Of a DNA stretch of 64,000 nt, positions 1-9,535 are shown piece after piece. The notes under the pieces are model-generated. The model made no database searches and was not told the origin of the DNA. It saw only the letters and a list, made by a program, of their open reading frames with translations. Source of the stretch: an alpha proteobacterium SCGC AAA536-K22. Its GTDB lineage: Bacteria > Pseudomonadota > Alphaproteobacteria > Puniceispirillales > Marisalimonadaceae. Each line of letters starts with the position of its first letter. Position 1 is the first letter of the stretch. Position numbers and translations under genes: made by a program. The stretch lies in the NCBI GenBank assembly GCA_000421325.1, contig ATWQ01000007.1, positions 35,007 to 99,006 on the forward strand, read 5' to 3'.

Positions 1-856
1 AGCTCATGCTTTATCAGTTAAAACAGATTTTGATGGATGTCAGGCAATAGTAAAAGATTGTTTTGAAAACTTAAGATTCAAAGATGAAACTTCATTGTCA
101 GCCATAAATTCTATTAATTGGGTAAGGCTTTTACCTCAAATTGTATATTATTTTTATGCTGCTTTAAAAATAGGTGTCCCAGATAAAGAGATTGTATTCT
201 CAGTTCCTACAGGTAATTTTGGAAATATATTAGCAGGATGGATGGCTAAAAAAATTGGGTTGCCTATTTCAAAGTTAATATGTGGTTCAAATCAAAACGA
301 TATATTAACAAGGTTTTTTAATAATGGATCAATGGAGAGAAAAAATGTGCTTCCTTCCTACAGTCCAAGTATGGATATACAAGTTTCTAGTAATTTTGAA
401 AGGCTCTTATACGAAATAAACGAAAGAGATACTGATAAAGTTAAGCAACAAATGAAAGATTTCAAAAGTAATGGGTATTTTGAAATTACAAAAAATAAAC
501 TTAAAAAAATTAATAAATTATTTTCTGCATACATGGTTTCTGATGAGGAAACTATAGAAATAATAAAAAAGGTTTATACAGATTATAATTATATTCTTGA
601 CCCTCACAGTGCAATTGGATATGGCGCGGCTCAAAAAGCACTTAATAACAATATTATTTCAAAAGATATGTCCGTGATTTCACTTGCATGTGCTCATCCT
701 GCAAAGTTTCCAGAGATAATAAATAAAAGTATAAATATCATGCCTGAAATTCCCTTTCATCTGGAAACCATAATGAGCAGTAAAGAATATTTCGATATAA
801 TTGAGCCTAGCATAAATGAGGTTCAAAATTTTATTAAATCTAATATGAGAAACTAA
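1..856 (+). CDS. thrC: Threonine synthase, C-terminal part (5' end outside window)
   Basis: The reading frame is open from the first bases of the window to the TAA at 854–856, giving about 284 residues. It resembles the C-terminal half of PLP-dependent threonine synthase, which converts O-phosphohomoserine to threonine: a glycine-rich phosphate loop (VPTGNFGNILAGWMA), then the SNQNDILTRFF and LDPHSAIGYGAA segments, and a late ACAHPAKFPE stretch. The PLP lysine would lie upstream of the window. The stop overlaps the start of the M16 peptidase gene by one base, a thrC–peptidase pairing common in Alphaproteobacteria. Homoserine kinase, the preceding pathway step, is encoded about 5 kb downstream. 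Apart from the window edge I see no damage. Confidence 0.93.
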   Translation, partial: AHALSVKTDFDGCQAIVKDCFENLRFKDETSLSAINSINWVRLLPQIVYYFYAALKIGVPDKEIVFSVPTGNFGNILAGWMAKKIGLPISKLICGSNQNDILTRFFNNGSMERKNVLPSYSPSMDIQVSSNFERLLYEINERDTDKVKQQMKDFKSNGYFEITKNKLKKINKLFSAYMVSDEETIEIIKKVYTDYNYILDPHSAIGYGAAQKALNNNIISKDMSVISLACAHPAKFPEIINKSINIMPEIPFHLETIMSSKEYFDIIEPSINEVQNFIKSNMRN

Positions 857-2112
857 TGGATGTAGAATTTAAAGTTTTAGATAGTGGCCTTACAGTATTA
901 CATGACCATATGAATGTTGATAGCACATCAGTCGGAGTTTATATTGGATCGGGAAGTTCAAAAGAAAAAAAGGATGAATGCGGAATAGCACATATGTTAG
1001 AGCATATGGCCTTTAAAGGAACTGAAAATAGAAATGCAGAAAAAATAGCCATGGAAATAGAAGACGTTGGTGGTGATATAAATGCATATACAAGTAAAGA
1101 GGTTACAGCTTATTATTTAAAAGTTTTAAAAGAAGACACAAATCTTGGTATTGATATTTTATCTGACATAATTAAAAATTCTACTTTTCCAAAAGATGAA
1201 ATTGAAAGGGAACGTGGTGTAATTATTTCAGAAATAGGGCAGTCATACGATGCTCCAGATGACAGAGTGTTTGAAAACTTTACTTCAACGGCTTTTAAAA
1301 ATCAATCTATAGGAAGGCCAATACTTGGAACTAAAGAGACAGTTAGTAAATTTCAACAAGGTGATTTAAAATCATTTTTGACAGCCAACTATGCTCCAGA
1401 AAATATGGTAATCGCTTCATCTGGTAATTTAGATAGAGATTGGTTTTTTAAAACTGTAGAAGAAAAATTTTCAAACATAAAAAATAACTTTAAATACACC
1501 AAAAAATTATCAAAATGGAATTCAGGTTTTTATGGAGAAGATAGAGATTTAGAACAGACACAATTAGTCTTTGGTATTGAAGGTTTTAAGAATACTGACG
1601 TCGATCGTTACTCGTTACGCGCACTTGCTATTATACTAGGTGGTGGCATGTCGTCGAGGTTATTCCAAGAAATAAGAGAAAAAAGAGGTTTATGTTATTC
1701 TATTTTCTCTTTTACACAAATGCAAAATTCATCAGGAGTATTTGGATTTTACGCCGGTACTTCCCCCAATGATTTAAATGAATTACTTGAAGCGAGTTTT
1801 AACGAATGGAAAAATATTAAAAACTTTATTTCTAATGATGAATTAATCAGAGCAAAAGCTCAAATGCGTTCAGGTTTTATTATGGGACAAGAGAGTAATG
1901 GTGCTAGAGCAGAATACTATGCAAAGAGTATAATTAATTTTGGTAAATTAATCAAAACTAATGAAGCAATTAAAAAAATAGAAAACATATCTATCAATTC
2001 TATACATAAGGTTATAGAGAGATTATTTTCTTCAGCTAATCCAGTTTTATCTGTAATAGGTCCAGATGCGTCATCTTTTAAGAAATTAAATGTCAATAAT
2101 TTACTTAATTAG
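856..2112 (+). CDS. M16 family zinc metallopeptidase (processing-peptidase-like)
   Basis: 418 residues, the usual size for a single-chain bacterial M16B peptidase of the pitrilysin/mitochondrial processing peptidase superfamily. The inverted zinc motif HxxEH is at residues 46–50 (HMLEH) and is followed by the typical MAFKGTENR. A downstream glutamate-rich helix (residues about 119–129) and the IFSFTQMQNSSGVFGFYAGT segment of the second domain are also recognisable. The ATG overlaps the thrC stop (TAATG), so the two are probably cotranslated. Bacterial homologues of this size degrade peptides, and a role in peptide turnover is inferred. No signal peptide is apparent, suggesting a cytoplasmic location. 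Confidence 0.92.
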   Translation: MDVEFKVLDSGLTVLHDHMNVDSTSVGVYIGSGSSKEKKDECGIAHMLEHMAFKGTENRNAEKIAMEIEDVGGDINAYTSKEVTAYYLKVLKEDTNLGIDILSDIIKNSTFPKDEIERERGVIISEIGQSYDAPDDRVFENFTSTAFKNQSIGRPILGTKETVSKFQQGDLKSFLTANYAPENMVIASSGNLDRDWFFKTVEEKFSNIKNNFKYTKKLSKWNSGFYGEDRDLEQTQLVFGIEGFKNTDVDRYSLRALAIILGGGMSSRLFQEIREKRGLCYSIFSFTQMQNSSGVFGFYAGTSPNDLNELLEASFNEWKNIKNFISNDELIRAKAQMRSGFIMGQESNGARAEYYAKSIINFGKLIKTNEAIKKIENISINSIHKVIERLFSSANPVLSVIGPDASSFKKLNVNNLLN

Positions 2113-2117
2113 ATTAT

Positions 2118-2678
2118 TTAGGCACTTCCCGAATATGACACGAGTCTCTTTGGATCTATTCCTATTTTATTAAGTGACTCTTTCCATAAAGATGATTCTA
2201 AATCATTGTGGAATATTAATTCTTTTGAAGAATTAGTTATAATCCACGAGTTTTCTAATACTTCATTATTTAATTGTCCTTTATCCCAAACTGCACAACC
2301 TAAGAAAATTTTAGCATTTAAGGGAGACTGATCAATTGAAATGTCTTTTAAAATTTCTTCTGAACTAGTTATCATAACACCTTCAAGAATATTTTCAGAA
2401 GTAGAATATTTTTTATCATTAGAGTGTATAATAAAACCTTGATTTAGATGCACAGGGCCCCCAAAGAAAGTTGGGTTAGATTTTATTTTTGTCTCATTAT
2501 TTATCTTCATTTTTTTTAAAAATTGGAAGGTATCAAAATTATAAAGAGGTTTATTTAAAATTAAACCCATAGTCACTTCGTTAGTATGTTCACAGATTAA
2601 TATTACAGAATTTTGAAATCTAACATCTTCAAGTCCTGGAGATGCAATCAAAAGTTTACCTAACAATTCTTGATCCAT
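2118..2678 (-). CDS. YqgE/AlgH family protein (UPF0301, DUF179)
   Basis: 186 residues covering the whole family length. It opens with LLGKLLIASPGLEDVRF, the family signature, then MGLILNKPL, and has FLGCAVWDKGQL near residues 126–137, corresponding to the conserved GWxxGQL element. The family has a known fold but no settled biochemical role; AlgH was named for an effect on alginate gene expression in Pseudomonas. The gene faces the M16 peptidase gene with only 5 bases between the stops, and is divergent from the DsbD-type gene across an AT-rich 57-base spacer. No unusual features are seen. Confidence 0.9.
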   Translation of the reverse strand: MDQELLGKLLIASPGLEDVRFQNSVILICEHTNEVTMGLILNKPLYNFDTFQFLKKMKINNETKIKSNPTFFGGPVHLNQGFIIHSNDKKYSTSENILEGVMITSSEEILKDISIDQSPLNAKIFLGCAVWDKGQLNNEVLENSWIITNSSKELIFHNDLESSLWKESLNKIGIDPKRLVSYSGSA

Positions 2679-2735
2679 GTATGTTATTCCAATATATTAT
2701 GAATATATATATATAATAATAACCGAAAAGAAATA

Positions 2736-4682
2736 ATGTACAATAATGTAGTGAGTTTGAAATATCCAAAAATTGTATTTATTCTTTTATGTTTAATTTT
2801 TGTTAACTTTTTAAATATTAATAAATGTTTTTCAAACGTCTTATCTTTAAATAATGCTTTAGATAATAACGAAATCTACAAATTTGTTAATTTTGAACTT
2901 TTATTTGGGAAAAAATCTAAAAGTAATCAATCTGAAATCTTACTAGGCTTAAAAGTTAATCTTTCACCAAAATGGAAAATATATTGGAGAAATCCTGGAG
3001 ATGCAGGCTTGCCTCCAGAAATTAAATTTGATAATGCCAATAATATTAAATCTGTAAACCTTCTTTATCCAAATCCAGAAAGATTTAATTTTTTTGGGAT
3101 AGAAACACTTGGTTATGAAAAAAAAGTAATTTTTCCTTTAAAAATTTTACTTAAAGAACAAAATCAAGTTATATCAGGTATTTTGGAATTTAATGCTCAG
3201 GTTTGTTCTGACATTTGTGTGCCTGTAACTCATAAATTTAATTTAAATAAACTAAATTTTGGTTATGAGAATAAAATACAATTAGAGGAAATAAATAGAT
3301 ATAAAAATCAAGTACCAAAGTTAGTAGAACAAGGCTTAGAGTTAATTTCATCAAATTTTGAAGAAAATTACTTAAAACTAACTTTTGATAATAATTTAAA
3401 TATAATACCATACGATATAATAATTGAAGATGGTAATGGATACATTTATCCTAAGCCAGACTACTCTTTTAAAGAAAATTTGTTTAATTTATCAATAAAT
3501 CTTAAAAATAAAAAAGATTATAACTTAAGCGTCTTAAAATTTACTTTCCTTAGCGATAATTCAAGTTATGAAGCATCAATTACCAATTTAACAACAGTTA
3601 ATCATATTAATAACTCCTTGGGTGTTAAAATTTTATTAATATCTTTTATAGGTGGATTTATCCTGAATTTTATGCCATGTGTCTTACCTGTATTATCTCT
3701 AAAAATGATCCAATTAGTCAGCTTGAGCTCAAAAAGTAGAACAGTTTATAACAGGAAATTATTTTTCAATATATTAGGAATCCTAACTGCCTTTCTCTTA
3801 CTAGGCATAATAACTTATTTCATAAAAGCCACTGGTAATCTGGTTGGTTGGGGTATACAATTTCAAAATCGGTATTTCCTTATCTTCATGATAATATTAA
3901 CATCTTTTTTTGCCTTAAATTTATTAGGAATATTCCATTACTTTTTACCTTCAAGACTTTTGTCAATTATGTCTTACAAGGGTGAAGGATTTACAGAAGA
4001 TTTTTTAACGGGAATGTTTTTAACGTTCTTGGCAACTCCCTGTACAGCACCTTTTGTTGGAACAGCTATAGGCTTTGCTCTCTCTGGAGGTACAATTGAA
4101 ATTTTTTCTATTCTTTTAATTATGGGATTTGGTTTGTCTTTCCCATTAATTTTATTTGGTTTATTTCCAAAAATTATATCATTTATACCTAAGCCTGGTA
4201 ATTGGTTAATAATTTTTAAAAAACTCATGGCACTTTTGCTTTTAATAACCTCTTTATGGTTGATTAATGTTTTAGTAGAATTAGTCAGTAAAAATTCTGA
4301 ATTTTCTGATTCTAATTCCTCTAATAAATCAATAATTAATTGGAATATAAATGATGATTTTAATCTACCTAATGAATTAGTTAGAGAAGGTAAAACTGTT
4401 TTTATAGATATTACTGCTGATTGGTGTTTAACCTGTAAAGTAAACAAATTTTTTGTTATTGATACTAAAGAAATTACAGAGCTTTTTAAGAAAAATAATG
4501 TAAACGTTTTAAGGTTAGATTGGACAAAGCCAAATGAAAAAATTAAGCAATTTTTAGCTAAAAAAGGTCGCTATGGGATTCCTTTTAATGAAATATATAG
4601 CCCCATAATACCAAATGGCAAAATTTTTCCAGAACTTTTAACTCTTAAGGTTATTAAAGAATATTTAGATATAGCAAAATAA
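2736..4682 (+). CDS. DsbD-type thiol:disulfide interchange protein
   Basis: 648 residues with the three-part DsbD/ScsB architecture. A signal peptide of about 33 residues precedes a periplasmic domain with a CSDIC motif (Cys157 and Cys161). A multi-span membrane domain carries FMPCVLP (Cys near 314) and TPCTAPFVG (Cys near 435), the paired cysteines that shuttle electrons across the membrane. A C-terminal thioredoxin domain has WCLTC near residues 563–567. The family takes electrons from cytoplasmic thioredoxin to periplasmic substrates, which here could include CcmG and CcmH encoded in the same window. The ATG at 2736 has only a weak ribosome site. Whether it is closer to DsbD or ScsB cannot be decided from motifs alone. 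Confidence 0.9.
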   Translation: MYNNVVSLKYPKIVFILLCLIFVNFLNINKCFSNVLSLNNALDNNEIYKFVNFELLFGKKSKSNQSEILLGLKVNLSPKWKIYWRNPGDAGLPPEIKFDNANNIKSVNLLYPNPERFNFFGIETLGYEKKVIFPLKILLKEQNQVISGILEFNAQVCSDICVPVTHKFNLNKLNFGYENKIQLEEINRYKNQVPKLVEQGLELISSNFEENYLKLTFDNNLNIIPYDIIIEDGNGYIYPKPDYSFKENLFNLSINLKNKKDYNLSVLKFTFLSDNSSYEASITNLTTVNHINNSLGVKILLISFIGGFILNFMPCVLPVLSLKMIQLVSLSSKSRTVYNRKLFFNILGILTAFLLLGIITYFIKATGNLVGWGIQFQNRYFLIFMIILTSFFALNLLGIFHYFLPSRLLSIMSYKGEGFTEDFLTGMFLTFLATPCTAPFVGTAIGFALSGGTIEIFSILLIMGFGLSFPLILFGLFPKIISFIPKPGNWLIIFKKLMALLLLITSLWLINVLVELVSKNSEFSDSNSSNKSIINWNINDDFNLPNELVREGKTVFIDITADWCLTCKVNKFFVIDTKEITELFKKNNVNVLRLDWTKPNEKIKQFLAKKGRYGIPFNEIYSPIIPNGKIFPELLTLKVIKEYLDIAK

Positions 4683-4745
4683 ATCTATTTAAAATTATTT
4701 ATATTTGTTTATTGTATGGATAATCATTAAAAGTAAGGAGTTTTT

Positions 4746-5225
4746 ATGTCTATAGGTTTAGGAGATAGTTTTCCCCCAGGAACTTTTCTTTTAAAAGATC
4801 ATGAAGGTGTTAAGCATGTAAGTACTGAAGAATACTTTAAATCGAAAAAAGTAGTACTATTTGCATTACCAGGTGCCTTTACTCCTACTTGTTCTGCTAA
4901 ACATCTACCAAGTTATATAAAAAATCGTGAACTGATTATAGAAAAAGGTATATCCGTAGTTGCTTGTATGGCAGTTAACGACCCTCATGTCATGCTTGCC
5001 TGGGGAGAAGCTAATGGAGTAGTCGGGAAAATAGATATGCTTTCAGACACAGACTGTTCAATTTCAGAATCGTTAGGATTAGATATGGATTTTGGAAAAG
5101 TTATGGGACGTAGGTCAAGAAGGTTTTCTATGGTCGTTGATAATAATATTATAATTAGATTATTTGTTGAAGAGGTAGGGGCTTTTGAAGTTTCTTCGGC
5201 TGAGAATATGTTAAAACATTTGTAA
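4746..5225 (+). CDS. Peroxiredoxin, Prx5-type
   Basis: 159 residues, the normal size for a Prx5/glutaredoxin-linked peroxiredoxin. The catalytic motif PGAFTPTC places the peroxidatic cysteine at residue 49, followed by SAKHLPSY. A later AVNDPHVMLAW segment is also characteristic of this subfamily. It reduces hydrogen peroxide and organic hydroperoxides in the cytoplasm at the expense of thiols. The start has a good AAGGAG ribosome site seven bases upstream. The stop lies four bases from the convergent rnhA stop. An association of a peroxiredoxin with rnhA–thrB–ispH is common in Alphaproteobacteria. Confidence 0.92.
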   Translation: MSIGLGDSFPPGTFLLKDHEGVKHVSTEEYFKSKKVVLFALPGAFTPTCSAKHLPSYIKNRELIIEKGISVVACMAVNDPHVMLAWGEANGVVGKIDMLSDTDCSISESLGLDMDFGKVMGRRSRRFSMVVDNNIIIRLFVEEVGAFEVSSAENMLKHL

Positions 5226-5229
5226 TCCC

Positions 5230-5664
5230 CTAACATAATTCATTCATAGCGTTTACGGCTAACTGATCTGCAATTTCATTATAGTGATCACCTGAATGTC
5301 CTTTAACCCAAAACCATTTGACTGAATGAATTTTCACATATTTGTCTAATTCTATCCACAAATCCTTATTAGCAACTGGTTTCTTGTTTGCAGTTTTCCA
5401 TCCGTTTTTTTTCCAATTAAAAATCCAAGAATTTATCCCATTTTTTACATACTGAGAATCAGTATACAAAGCTATATTGTGGGGCTTTACAATTGCTTTT
5501 AAAGCTTCAATTGTAGCGGTTAACTCCATTTGATTATTTGTTGTTAATTGATTAGATCCTGATAAATATTTTTCTTCCTTAGCGTATATTAATATAGCAC
5601 CCCATCCACCTTTACCTGGATTACCTGAACATGCCCCATCTGTATAAATAGTAATTTCATTCAT
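5230..5664 (-). CDS. rnhA: Ribonuclease HI
   Basis: 144 residues with all catalytic residues of RNase HI visible: Asp9 in [11 protein letters not shown], Glu47 in QMELTA, Asp69 in YTDSQYV, His123 in KGHSG and Asp133 in NEIADQLA. It cleaves the RNA strand of RNA–DNA hybrids, removing primers and R-loops. The start overlaps the thrB stop by four bases (ATGA), so it is the last gene of an ispH–thrB–rnhA operon. Confidence 0.96.
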   Translation of the reverse strand: MNEITIYTDGACSGNPGKGGWGAILIYAKEEKYLSGSNQLTTNNQMELTATIEALKAIVKPHNIALYTDSQYVKNGINSWIFNWKKNGWKTANKKPVANKDLWIELDKYVKIHSVKWFWVKGHSGDHYNEIADQLAVNAMNELC

Positions 5665-6647
5665 AACTGGGAATTTGCCTCATAATTTATTTTTTCAACC
5701 ACTTTTCTAAAGTATTTTAATTTATTTATGTATTCATTTGGGTTTTTAGGTAGAACATTTGCATCTTTTGGAGTGTTTACCCAGTCATATAATCTTGTAA
5801 GCAAAAACCTTATAGAGGCCGCCTTAGATAAAAGGGGTAGATAAAAAATTTCATTAGCGCTTAGTTTTCTTTGAGTATTGTATCCGTCTAGTAAATATTG
5901 ATATTTTTCTTGGTTAAAAACATTATCATTGTCAAAACACCAAGCGTTTGTTGCTATAGCTAAATCATAGGCCAAAATATCTGTACAAGAAAAGTAAAAA
6001 TCTATAACACCCGATACTTTATTTTCATGAAAAAATACATTATCAGGAAACATGTCCGCGTGAATAAAACCTTTTGGCAAATTTAATGGCCAAAACTTTA
6101 CACAGCAATCAAAAGCATCTTGTATTTTTTTTAAAATGTTAGGTTCAATTCTATTCAAAACTTCATTAGGAATAGTAACATAACATTCTTTAATAAGATT
6201 TTGCCATCCATTTATTGAAAGGGAGTTTTTCCTTTTAAAATAGTAATCCTCAGTTTTGATATGCATAGAGGCCATTTTAGACCCTACTTTATAACAGTCT
6301 TCTATTGTTATTTTAGTTTTAGATTTTCCTTGTAAATAATTTACAATAATAGCAGGTTTTCCAAGTAATTCTTGAAGATAATTATCTTTTGTATCACCGA
6401 TTGGTCTTGGACAAAAAAAATCTTTTTTACTAAGATGTATCATTGCACTTATAAAGAATGGTAAATCTCTTTTGTTAACTCTCTTTTCAAAAATAGTAAG
6501 TATAAATTCACCACTGGTAGTTTTTATACGAAAATTACTATTTTCTATTCCTTCTGTAATTCCAGTAAATGAAATTAATTTGCCAATTCTATATAGTTTT
6601 AAAAAGTCAGATAGTTGTTCGTCATTTAAACTAGTATAAACTGCCAA
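5661..6647 (-). CDS. thrB: Homoserine kinase, APH-fold type
   Basis: 328 residues of the aminoglycoside-phosphotransferase fold used as homoserine kinase in Alphaproteobacteria rather than the GHMP type. The N-terminus [16 protein letters not shown] matches the family start. The catalytic HADMFPDN is at residues 196–203 and the metal-binding IDF at 215–217. It phosphorylates homoserine to O-phosphohomoserine, the substrate of the threonine synthase at the left window edge. The start is TTG with AGGA seven bases upstream. It sits 17 bases after ispH and overlaps rnhA by four bases. Confidence 0.93.
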   Translation of the reverse strand: MAVYTSLNDEQLSDFLKLYRIGKLISFTGITEGIENSNFRIKTTSGEFILTIFEKRVNKRDLPFFISAMIHLSKKDFFCPRPIGDTKDNYLQELLGKPAIIVNYLQGKSKTKITIEDCYKVGSKMASMHIKTEDYYFKRKNSLSINGWQNLIKECYVTIPNEVLNRIEPNILKKIQDAFDCCVKFWPLNLPKGFIHADMFPDNVFFHENKVSGVIDFYFSCTDILAYDLAIATNAWCFDNDNVFNQEKYQYLLDGYNTQRKLSANEIFYLPLLSKAASIRFLLTRLYDWVNTPKDANVLPKNPNEYINKLKYFRKVVEKINYEANSQL

Positions 6648-6664
6648 TTCTGTATCCTAATTTC

Positions 6665-7618
6665 TTATCTTAATATTTTAGGTAAATTAAATTTTACATC
6701 TTCTTTTGTAACTTCATGATCAATGAGATTAACGTCAAAATCTTTTTTTAGTTTTGTTATCAAAACTTGGACTAAAGTTTCAGGAGCTGAAGCGCCAGCT
6801 GTTAATCCAATATTAGGAGACGTTTTAGGATTAAAATTATTTAAAAATATATCTAATTTTTCTTCATTAGGAATTAAAATAGCTTTTTTAACACCTTGTG
6901 ACAATGCTACTTCTACTAAGCGAACTGAGTTTGAAGAATTTTCTGCCCCTATTACCAAAATATAATCACATATTTTTGACATTGATTTCACAGCCGACTG
7001 TCTATTTGTAGTCGCATAACATATATCTTCAGAGCTTGGTCCCTTAATTTTAGGAAACCTCTTTTTTAATATATTTAAAATTTTGCTGGTATCATCTAAT
7101 GATAAAGTTGTTTGTGTAGCAAAAGCTAAATTGTCAGGATTAGAAACTTTTACTTTATTTGCGTCTTCTTCTGTTTCAATTAATGTAATACTATCTTCAG
7201 GTACTTGTCCCATAGTGCCTATCACTTCAACATGATTTTTATGTCCTATTAAGAGAACGTGTCTACCTATATTATAATGACGTATTGTCTCATTATGAAC
7301 TTTAGTGACTAATGGGCAGGTAGCATCAATTGATATCATTTTTCTTTCTTTAGCTTCATTAACAACAGATTTAGCAACACCATGTGCAGAGAATATAATA
7401 GGTCGATCTATAGGTGCTTCTTTAACCTCATCTACAAAAATAGCACCAATTCTTGCTAATGAATTCACAACATCTTTATTATGTACTATCTCATGTCTAA
7501 CATAAACTGGAGCGCCAAATTTTTTAATAGACTCTTCAACTATTTTTACAGCTCTGTCGACACCAGCGCAAAAACCTCTAGGAGAAGCTAAATATAAATT
7601 TATTTTTTGTTTCTTCAT
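6665..7618 (-). CDS. ispH: 4-hydroxy-3-methylbut-2-enyl diphosphate reductase
   Basis: 317 residues, complete IspH/LytB. The three cysteines that hold the iron–sulfur cluster are seen at 17 (GFCAGV), 101 (DATCPLV) and 200 (DICYATTNRQ). The HGV/HE motifs and GSxNSSNS-like ENSSNS segment are also present. It carries out the last step of the MEP pathway, making IPP and DMAPP. dxs and ispA of the same route are encoded near 47–50 kb. First gene of the ispH–thrB–rnhA operon, divergent from the lipoprotein gene. Confidence 0.96.
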   Translation of the reverse strand: MKKQKINLYLASPRGFCAGVDRAVKIVEESIKKFGAPVYVRHEIVHNKDVVNSLARIGAIFVDEVKEAPIDRPIIFSAHGVAKSVVNEAKERKMISIDATCPLVTKVHNETIRHYNIGRHVLLIGHKNHVEVIGTMGQVPEDSITLIETEEDANKVKVSNPDNLAFATQTTLSLDDTSKILNILKKRFPKIKGPSSEDICYATTNRQSAVKSMSKICDYILVIGAENSSNSVRLVEVALSQGVKKAILIPNEEKLDIFLNNFNPKTSPNIGLTAGASAPETLVQVLITKLKKDFDVNLIDHEVTKEDVKFNLPKILR

Positions 7619-7703
7619 AATCTACTTTTGATGTATTACATTGATTACGTCAATAAAGATTAATCTTGTTTTAAAGTTTTTTTATGCTTAAAGGTAATTA
7701 TTA

Positions 7704-8132
7704 ATGGTTAAATTTATTATCCTTTGTTTTTTTCTTATTCTAAATGGTTGTTCAACTCTTAAAAAAAATGTTGTTGGTTGTCCTACAGTAATAGCACCCA
7801 AGAAGGCCGCTGAAGTTGTAGTAAAATCTGAAAATAAATTACCTGTTTATATTGGTTTTAGAGGTATAAAATCATTCTGTACTACAGACAATAATAATAT
7901 TGAAATGGAAATTTCAGTCAATGTCCGAGCTATTAGAAAAGACACTAAAATTGAGGACTTTGTTCCTGTAAATATTTCATTAGTTTCAACTGATTTGAAT
8001 AACAAGGAATATGACAGAGATGATTTTACATATTCGCAGTTTTTATTGAAAGGTAGTAAAATAGTCGATAGAGCAACAATTTTGTATATAAAAATACCTA
8101 ATCGCGGACAAGTTTATCTAGGCCTGAGATAA
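7704..8132 (+). CDS. Predicted small lipoprotein, function unknown
   Basis: 142 residues. The N-terminus is a short lysine start plus hydrophobic stretch ending in LNGC, a lipobox with the acylated cysteine at residue 16, followed by CSTLKK. The rest looks like a compact beta-rich domain (alternating EMEISVNVRAI, PVNISLVST, TILYIKIP) with three further cysteines. It resembles in outline the unnamed alphaproteobacterial lipoproteins with a CP motif just after the lipid cysteine, but I cannot assign a family. The stop abuts the convergent atpF stop with no base between them. It is probably a membrane-anchored periplasmic protein. Confidence 0.7.
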   Translation: MVKFIILCFFLILNGCSTLKKNVVGCPTVIAPKKAAEVVVKSENKLPVYIGFRGIKSFCTTDNNNIEMEISVNVRAIRKDTKIEDFVPVNISLVSTDLNNKEYDRDDFTYSQFLLKGSKIVDRATILYIKIPNRGQVYLGLR

Positions 8133-8618
8133 TTAAACCAAAAGGGAAGATTTAATTTCATTAGATGATTTAGTAATTAAGTTTACGTTTTCTTTTTTAT
8201 CAATATTATCTTCTATATATATTTTTGAAGATTCTATTATAACCTTGCCAGTTATTTTTTTAATACTTTTTATTGCATCTGTTTCTAATGCTATTATCTT
8301 TTGCTTAGCTTGTTCTTCTTTTCTTTTTATTAGATCTGAAGATTTGGAATAAGCTTCTTCTTGTATCTTTTTTGCATTTTCTTTTGCGTCACGAATTATA
8401 TTTTCGGCTTCTTCCGAAACTTGTTTTTGGGTTTGTAACGATTTTCTAAGTTCCTCTAAAGCCTCCTCTTTAAGAGATTTAGCTTCATTTAGTTCATTAT
8501 GAATTAGCAAGGATCTATTATCTAAGATGGATACTATTGCGTTACTCGCTTTTTTCCAAATTAAGGCAATGAATATAATAAATGCTACTGCAACCCAAGC
8601 TGTTTCATCAAAGTACAC
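8133..8618 (-). CDS. atpF: F0F1 ATP synthase subunit b
   Basis: 161 residues: one N-terminal membrane helix (about residues 7–25, ending in IWKKASNAIV), then a long charged coiled coil rich in Lys, Glu and Ala, as in subunit b of the peripheral stalk. The start is GTG with GGAG eight to nine bases upstream. It is the last gene of the F0 operon, one base after the b' gene. Alphaproteobacteria use a b/b' heterodimer, matching this pair. The F1 genes are not in the window, as is normal for the split operons of this class. Confidence 0.9.
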   Translation of the reverse strand: MYFDETAWVAVAFIIFIALIWKKASNAIVSILDNRSLLIHNELNEAKSLKEEALEELRKSLQTQKQVSEEAENIIRDAKENAKKIQEEAYSKSSDLIKRKEEQAKQKIIALETDAIKSIKKITGKVIIESSKIYIEDNIDKKENVNLITKSSNEIKSSLLV

Positions 8619-8619
8619 T

Positions 8620-9204
8620 TTATTTCTCCGTTAATAAATTCTTAGAAGCCAGCTTTATTGCTTTCCTTATATTACTTTTATCATATTTTATATTAGTAAA
8701 TTTTTTCACAATATTAGCTGTGATTTCCTCAGCAGAAGAAATAACTTCATTAATAACAATATTTTGTGTATGAAGTATTTTATTTTCTGCTTCTGAAACT
8801 TTCAATTCTAATTTAGCAGATATTTCTTTATCTTTTTTCTCAATAGTTTGTTTTGACTCCAATAAAGAATTAGAAATAATTTTTTGTGACTTTGACCTAA
8901 TATCTTCTTGATTTTTTATAATAGACTGTTTTATTTTTTCAGCTTCCTGATTTGAAGTTTTAGCTTTGACTAAATCATTCTGTATATTAGTTTCTCTAGA
9001 GTTTAAAATTGATTTTATATTAGGAGTTACCAAATATTTCATCAATATGAAACCTATTATTAGGGAAACGATTGACCAAAACATTAGAGATGGATATGTA
9101 TTGAGGTCTAATTGAGGAAGCCCTGTTTTTGCCTCTGAGGCAATAGCAATTTTAACATTTATAATCGCTATTGAAGTTAAAAATAATTTTATAAAAAATA
9201 ACAT
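8620..9204 (-). CDS. F0F1 ATP synthase subunit b'
   Basis: 194 residues. An N-terminal hydrophobic stretch ending near AIASEA looks like a cleavable signal or first helix. It is followed by GLPQLDLNTYPSLMFW, the characteristic entry to the membrane helix of alphaproteobacterial b', then a long coiled coil to the C-terminus. It partners subunit b in the stator stalk. It lies between atpE and atpF, the standard order atpI-B-E-F'-F. Often named atpF' or atpG2. Confidence 0.9.
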   Translation of the reverse strand: MLFFIKLFLTSIAIINVKIAIASEAKTGLPQLDLNTYPSLMFWSIVSLIIGFILMKYLVTPNIKSILNSRETNIQNDLVKAKTSNQEAEKIKQSIIKNQEDIRSKSQKIISNSLLESKQTIEKKDKEISAKLELKVSEAENKILHTQNIVINEVISSAEEITANIVKKFTNIKYDKSNIRKAIKLASKNLLTEK

Positions 9205-9270
9205 TTATTAATCTTTTAAACTAAATTTTGCCTATAGCATTAAATACTACAGGCAAAATAATTTTATTAC

Positions 9271-9498
9271 TTAGAATGTAAATAATAGTAAAAGTGCAAT
9301 AACAAGCGCAAATAATGCAACTGCTTCAGTTAAAGCAAAACCAAGAATCGCTATGCCAAAAACTTCATTTTTTGCAGCTGGATTTCGACCTACAGCTGTA
9401 ACTAAAGAAGCAAAAATATTACCAATTCCAACTCCTACACCAGCTAGTGCTATAACAGCTAACCCGGCTCCTATTAATTTCGCGGCATCCATTTCCAT
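9271..9498 (-). CDS. atpE: F0F1 ATP synthase subunit c
   Basis: 75 residues forming the two-helix hairpin of the proton-translocating ring. A glycine-rich first helix ([13 protein letters not shown]) is followed by the polar loop GRNPAAKNE (Arg38) and a second helix with the ion-binding carboxylate Glu58 in ALTEAVALF. The residues around Glu58 look like the proton type; the extra polar ligands of sodium-binding rings are not apparent. A good AGGAAA-type ribosome site precedes the ATG. It lies between atpB and the b' gene. Confidence 0.96.
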   Translation of the reverse strand: MEMDAAKLIGAGLAVIALAGVGVGIGNIFASLVTAVGRNPAAKNEVFGIAILGFALTEAVALFALVIALLLLFTF

Positions 9499-9535
9499 TT
9501 TATTTTCCTTTCGTTAATTATAATTTAGTCATGAA

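Noticed and set aside
3974..4447. Open frame of about 157 codons on the minus strand inside the DsbD-type gene
   Set aside because: It is antisense to well-recognised membrane and thioredoxin domains and shows no family motif; a mirror of codon bias in an AT-rich gene.
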